Below are positions 29,675-29,797 of a stretch of DNA of 29,797 nucleotides, piece after piece. Source of the stretch: a virus; the IMG/VR virus record IMGVR_UViG_3300025896_000136, positions 1-29,797 of that record; one strand, 5' to 3'. Under the pieces are notes generated by a model, which worked only from the letters and a program-made list of their open reading frames with translations, was not told where the DNA came from and made no database searches. Position 1 is the first letter of the stretch; each line of letters starts with the position of its first letter. The position numbers were made by a program, and so were the translations under genes.

Positions 29675-29797
29675 TTAAAATTGTAAGACTCAAAGATAAT
29701 GGTTTTGATATCATATGTGATATGTTAGAACAAACAGCAGATTCAGTAACATTAGATCAACCCATGGAATTCGAAGTTCGCAATAAAGAACTTGCTA
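29671..29797 (+). CDS. Start of small conserved phage protein (3' end outside window)
   Basis: Only 42 codons are visible: MIKIVRLKDNGFDIICDMLE followed by QTADSVTLDQPMEFEV and on to the edge. The MIKI-x-[RK]-L ... D/E-x-x-x-x-V-T-L-x-x-P pattern resembles the small Sm-like-fold proteins often found next to uvsW in aquatic T4-like phages, but this is a tentative recognition. The ATG overlaps the uvsW stop by ATGA, so translation is coupled. Confidence 0.55.
   Translation, partial: MIKIVRLKDNGFDIICDMLEQTADSVTLDQPMEFEVRNKELA

Overview
The window is a continuous, all-forward structural block of a T4-like contractile-tailed phage (myovirus). The best evidence is the recognisable and collinear series gp13, gp14, gp15, gp16, gp17, gp18, gp19, gp20, gp67-like, gp21, gp22, gp23, UvsY, UvsW. 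Bases are visibly AT-rich outside one glycine-rich gene. Gene style (standalone small virion proteins, alanine-heptad fibres, a gp13-gp23 block running into uvsY-uvsW, no gp24-like second capsid gene in view) resembles T4-like phages of aquatic bacteria. No gene identifies the host, and no photosynthesis genes, tRNAs, CRISPR arrays or insertion sequences were seen.

Region 1 (1-13837) is an adhesion locus of about sixteen genes: two fibres ending in a self-cleaving S74-type chaperone, a glycine-rich adhesin, several short beta-rich structural proteins, a coiled-coil protein and a tail-assembly-chaperone-like gene. It is strongly modular. One N-terminal module (MANT-type, GE[LF]A core) starts three genes. 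Another (FPxSP-type) starts three more. Alanine heptads (A-x-x-A-x-x-x, 21 bp units) form stalks in several genes. A cap domain follows the stalks, and a C-terminal D-[AG]-G-x-F tag ends four consecutive proteins. An 86 bp perfect repeat joins two of the fibre genes.

Region 2 (13840-19000) holds the neck and packaging genes: gp13, gp14 (apparently starting at ATC), gp15, a 64 aa protein, and terminase gp16/gp17. gp14 and gp15 carry the same extra C-terminal module.

Region 3 (18992-27167) holds the tail sheath, tail tube, portal, prohead core, protease, scaffold and major capsid genes. It is punctuated by TATAAATA-like T4 late promoters that often overlap the preceding stop codon, and by hairpin-plus-U terminators after gp19 and gp23.

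Region 4 (27172-end) holds a second tail-tube-like protein, recombination mediator uvsY, helicase uvsW and the start of a small gene.

Neck, terminase, head and tail genes build and fill the particle. The adhesion locus supplies the variable receptor-contacting parts, and UvsY/UvsW support recombination-dependent replication. No gap exceeds about 115 bases, so there are no large non-coding stretches.
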